In this document: one piece after another, positions 59,601 to 62,600 of the stretch | How positions within the stretch are numbered: position 1 is the first letter of the stretch | Layout of the letters: every line of letters starts with the position of its first letter | Origin: Nematostella vectensis | Taxonomy: Eukaryota > Cnidaria > Anthozoa > Actiniaria > Edwardsiidae | DNA: 64,000 bases | Reading direction: 5' to 3' | NCBI RefSeq assembly: GCF_932526225.1 | Contig: NC_064041.1 | Span: 14,852,951 to 14,916,950, forward strand | Notes under the pieces: generated by a model | Databases searched by the model: none | Told to the model about the DNA's origin: nothing | The model's input: only the letters and a program-made list of their open reading frames with translations | Program-made: the position numbers and the translations under genes

Positions 59601-62600
59601 TAGTGAAGCTTTTACTCTCATCTGGAGAGCATGTGTCTATATTCTCTGTGAAGCTCTCAAAGTCGGCATAGACAACAAAGGGGACACGCATTTTTCTGTT
59701 GTAGTTTTTGAATTTAATGTGGGGTAGATTTCCATCCTTATCTATCTTAGGCATCTCTATTCCAACCGCTTCATGATTGCCGCAGCATTCAGAATGTTTT
59801 TCTAATGATTGTTTGCACCGAAACGAGTTCAGACATCTACAGCATAAAAAACGAGTATGATGAAACTCATCAATTTGAGTAGATACTAATCTCATCATAT
59901 TCTTTATCCAGCAGTAATGATTCGTCTCATCATCCGAGATGAGAAGTAAGTTGATTGCATTATCTGGATCCTTCTCACTGATTCTCAATGGATATATTTT
60001 GGTTTCGTATCCAAACACATTAACCGTATACTGGTTCTGTTTCTCGAACTTGTCAATCTGTTTTAGTGAGACGGGGAACTCTATCCCTGACCAGTCGAAT
60101 TTCTCAGAGTTCTCTATCATTTGTTTACTGAACCTTTGAGGATCTTTCTCCCTAGGATACACAGCAGAGGTTACTGCCCACTTGAAACATTCGTGATCAT
60201 TCTCGTTCTTAACATTGATGATCGCCTTCTTAGACGCTAGTTTCGGCGGCAGCGGAATATAGGAAGACCCAGAAAGCGGTTCAAAGGGATCTATGTTGAT
60301 GTCAAAGTATTCCACTTGGTCAAACTGCCATCCGGAGCCTTGCTTCTGGAACAGCTCAACTAATCCGAGTAAATAATTTGTCATCGTATCGAACAAATCA
60401 GAGAGATCAGTCGACTCTGTCACAATCTCGGGCTTCTCTGTATGAAAATATCCCAGTTCTTCTTCGATCTGAGCTGTAGCCGGATCCTCTTTTATAAACC
60501 CGCAAGTAAAGATAAACTTCACTTTGATAGGCTTTTTTTGTCGACTGATGAGCTCTAAGACTTTCGGTTTGATTCTGGCGATGAATGTCTTGGGGTCGTA
60601 ACCTCTCTGCCCGGCTATTCCGTGGGTTTTAAGATACCCCTTCAACGCCGTCTGTTGTTCCTTGGGTGTGAAGCGATCTTCCACCTCCTCGTGTAGACGC
60701 TTAATCCTCTCCTTCAGACGTTCGACCCGTTTATCTGCAGCCTCTTTGACGGTCTTTTTGACGGGCTCGGGGACATAAGATAGTATCCAATCCGCAAACT
60801 TGTCTAACTCGCTCTTGATCAAGTTGGCCGCCCTGTTTGCAAAATGCTTGAGTGATTGGACGCGGGAACTCCGTGGGGGTTGGGAGGGTTTTAGAATAGG
60901 GACATTAATCTCAGGTATCGGGCCGTCGAGAATACTCTCCGACGTGTTGGACGGGGTAATGCGGGGTGGTCGTGGCAGCCCTTTGACAAGTTTGGGTAAA
61001 GGAACCCGTCGGGGTGGTGGTGGTGGTGACGTGCTGGTCAGCGCCCCGACGAGCTCGTCTCTCCGCATCCAGTAATATCTTGGGATACCCCGCTCCTTGG
61101 CGAGGGCTTTCAGATCTTTCACCTTCAGGTTCTCCATTTCTATCAAACCAGTCATGTCTTTAAACCACTTTTCAAAAGCTTTTTTAGATGTGAAGCTTAG
61201 AGGCTAGCCTCCCGAGCTCCCCCTAGGTGCGACACGTGACAAAGTGATTGACAGGTGGGCTTGACTATCACGTGACAAAGTGATTGACAGGTTTTTGACA
61301 AAGTGATTGATAGGTTCTTGACAAAATGATTGACAGGTTTTTTACAAAGTGATTGACAGGTGGGCGTGGCTATCACATAACAAAGTGATTGACAGGTTTT
61401 TGACAAAGTGATTGACAGGTGGGCTTGGCCGTCACGTGACAAAGTGATTGACAGGTTTTTTACAAAGTGATTGACAGGTGGGCTTGGCTATCACGTGACA
61501 AAGTGATTGACAGGTGGGCTTGGCTATCACGTGACAAAGTGATTGACAGGTGGGCTTGGTCGTGCGAGAGATCTCTGGCAAACTCGCGCATGCGCAGGTC
61601 GCGAGGCTTGGCGGAGGTGTGCGGAGACTTTTGCGCCACTTTTGGAATGAAATTTGGGGAGATCAAAAAGTTGCGCCAGCTGCGCCAAAACCCTACTACT
61701 TACCTGCATGTTGGTACGACCATGGGGTTGTCCTCCGTTTTCACATAGAGTCCTTTTGCCTCTAGGGCAGTCCAAATGTCCTTTTTATAGCCAGTGTGAA
61801 CGCAGTCTTACCTGCATGTTGGTACGACCATGGGGTTGTCCTCCGTTTTCACATAGAGTCCTTTTGCCTCTAGGGCAGTCCAAATGTCCTTTTTATAGCC
61901 AGTGTGAACGCAGTCTTACCTGCATGTTGGTACGACCATGGGGTTGTCCTCTGTTTTCACATAGAGTCCTTTTGCCTCAAGGGCAGTCTGGATGTCCTTT
62001 CTTGCGCTGAATCGCTTGAGTCCCTGAAATGTGGAGAGCATCCGGGTTACAATCACAGACACTATTATAAAAACAATAAATATAGCAATCCCTGTATAAT
62101 CCACCGGACGAATCTCTCTCTGTAACCTTTAGGGAGACACGAGAAGGAAGAGATGACGAAGATTCGAACAACATTTTTATGTGCATCTCCATTTCGTCTT
62201 TTTCTTAAAAAATTAATAACTTGTGCAAAAGCTATTGATTATTGGAGTCTATTTCCACAGGGGATAAAAAGCGGTGACAAAGATATAAAGAAATAAAGAA
62301 CAAATATCTGAACACCACAGGTTGATATACTATATTGTATAAAATCGCTAATAATTTACACGTTTCAGTATTCAATGATGAACAAATAGCAGATGAATGA
62401 TTGAGTGATAAGTATTTTCCCGCCTTGCAACATTAAGTTCCCGGGTATTCGAGCGCGGCTCATACCAAATATGGTTTTTGGCGCGTGGGTGTTGTTTATA
62501 ACTCGTACCACAAAGGATTTGAAGTGTTGGTGGAAGTCGCCGACGTCCCGGATAAAGCCGTTGTCGTCCATCATGGTGATGAATGGTAGGTCGTGCCTCT

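Larger units (their letters stand above)
45104..61700. mobile_element. Maverick/Polinton, 16.6 kb, apparently intact
   Basis: Virus-like DNA transposon bounded by ~500-bp inverted repeats starting AGTAGTAGGGTTTTGGCGCA and by 6-bp target duplications, the family's usual size. It encodes polymerase B, integrase, packaging ATPase, major and minor capsid proteins, and about ten others, all with open frames. The outer ~185 bases of the two ends differ at only about two positions, indicating a recent insertion. It sits in the VARS intron between exons 61920-62023 and 44571-44652. Confidence 0.97.

Noticed and set aside
45104-61700. Prophage, bacterial island or contaminant
   Set aside because: It has a 6-bp target duplication within a continuous animal gene and Polinton-type termini and gene set.
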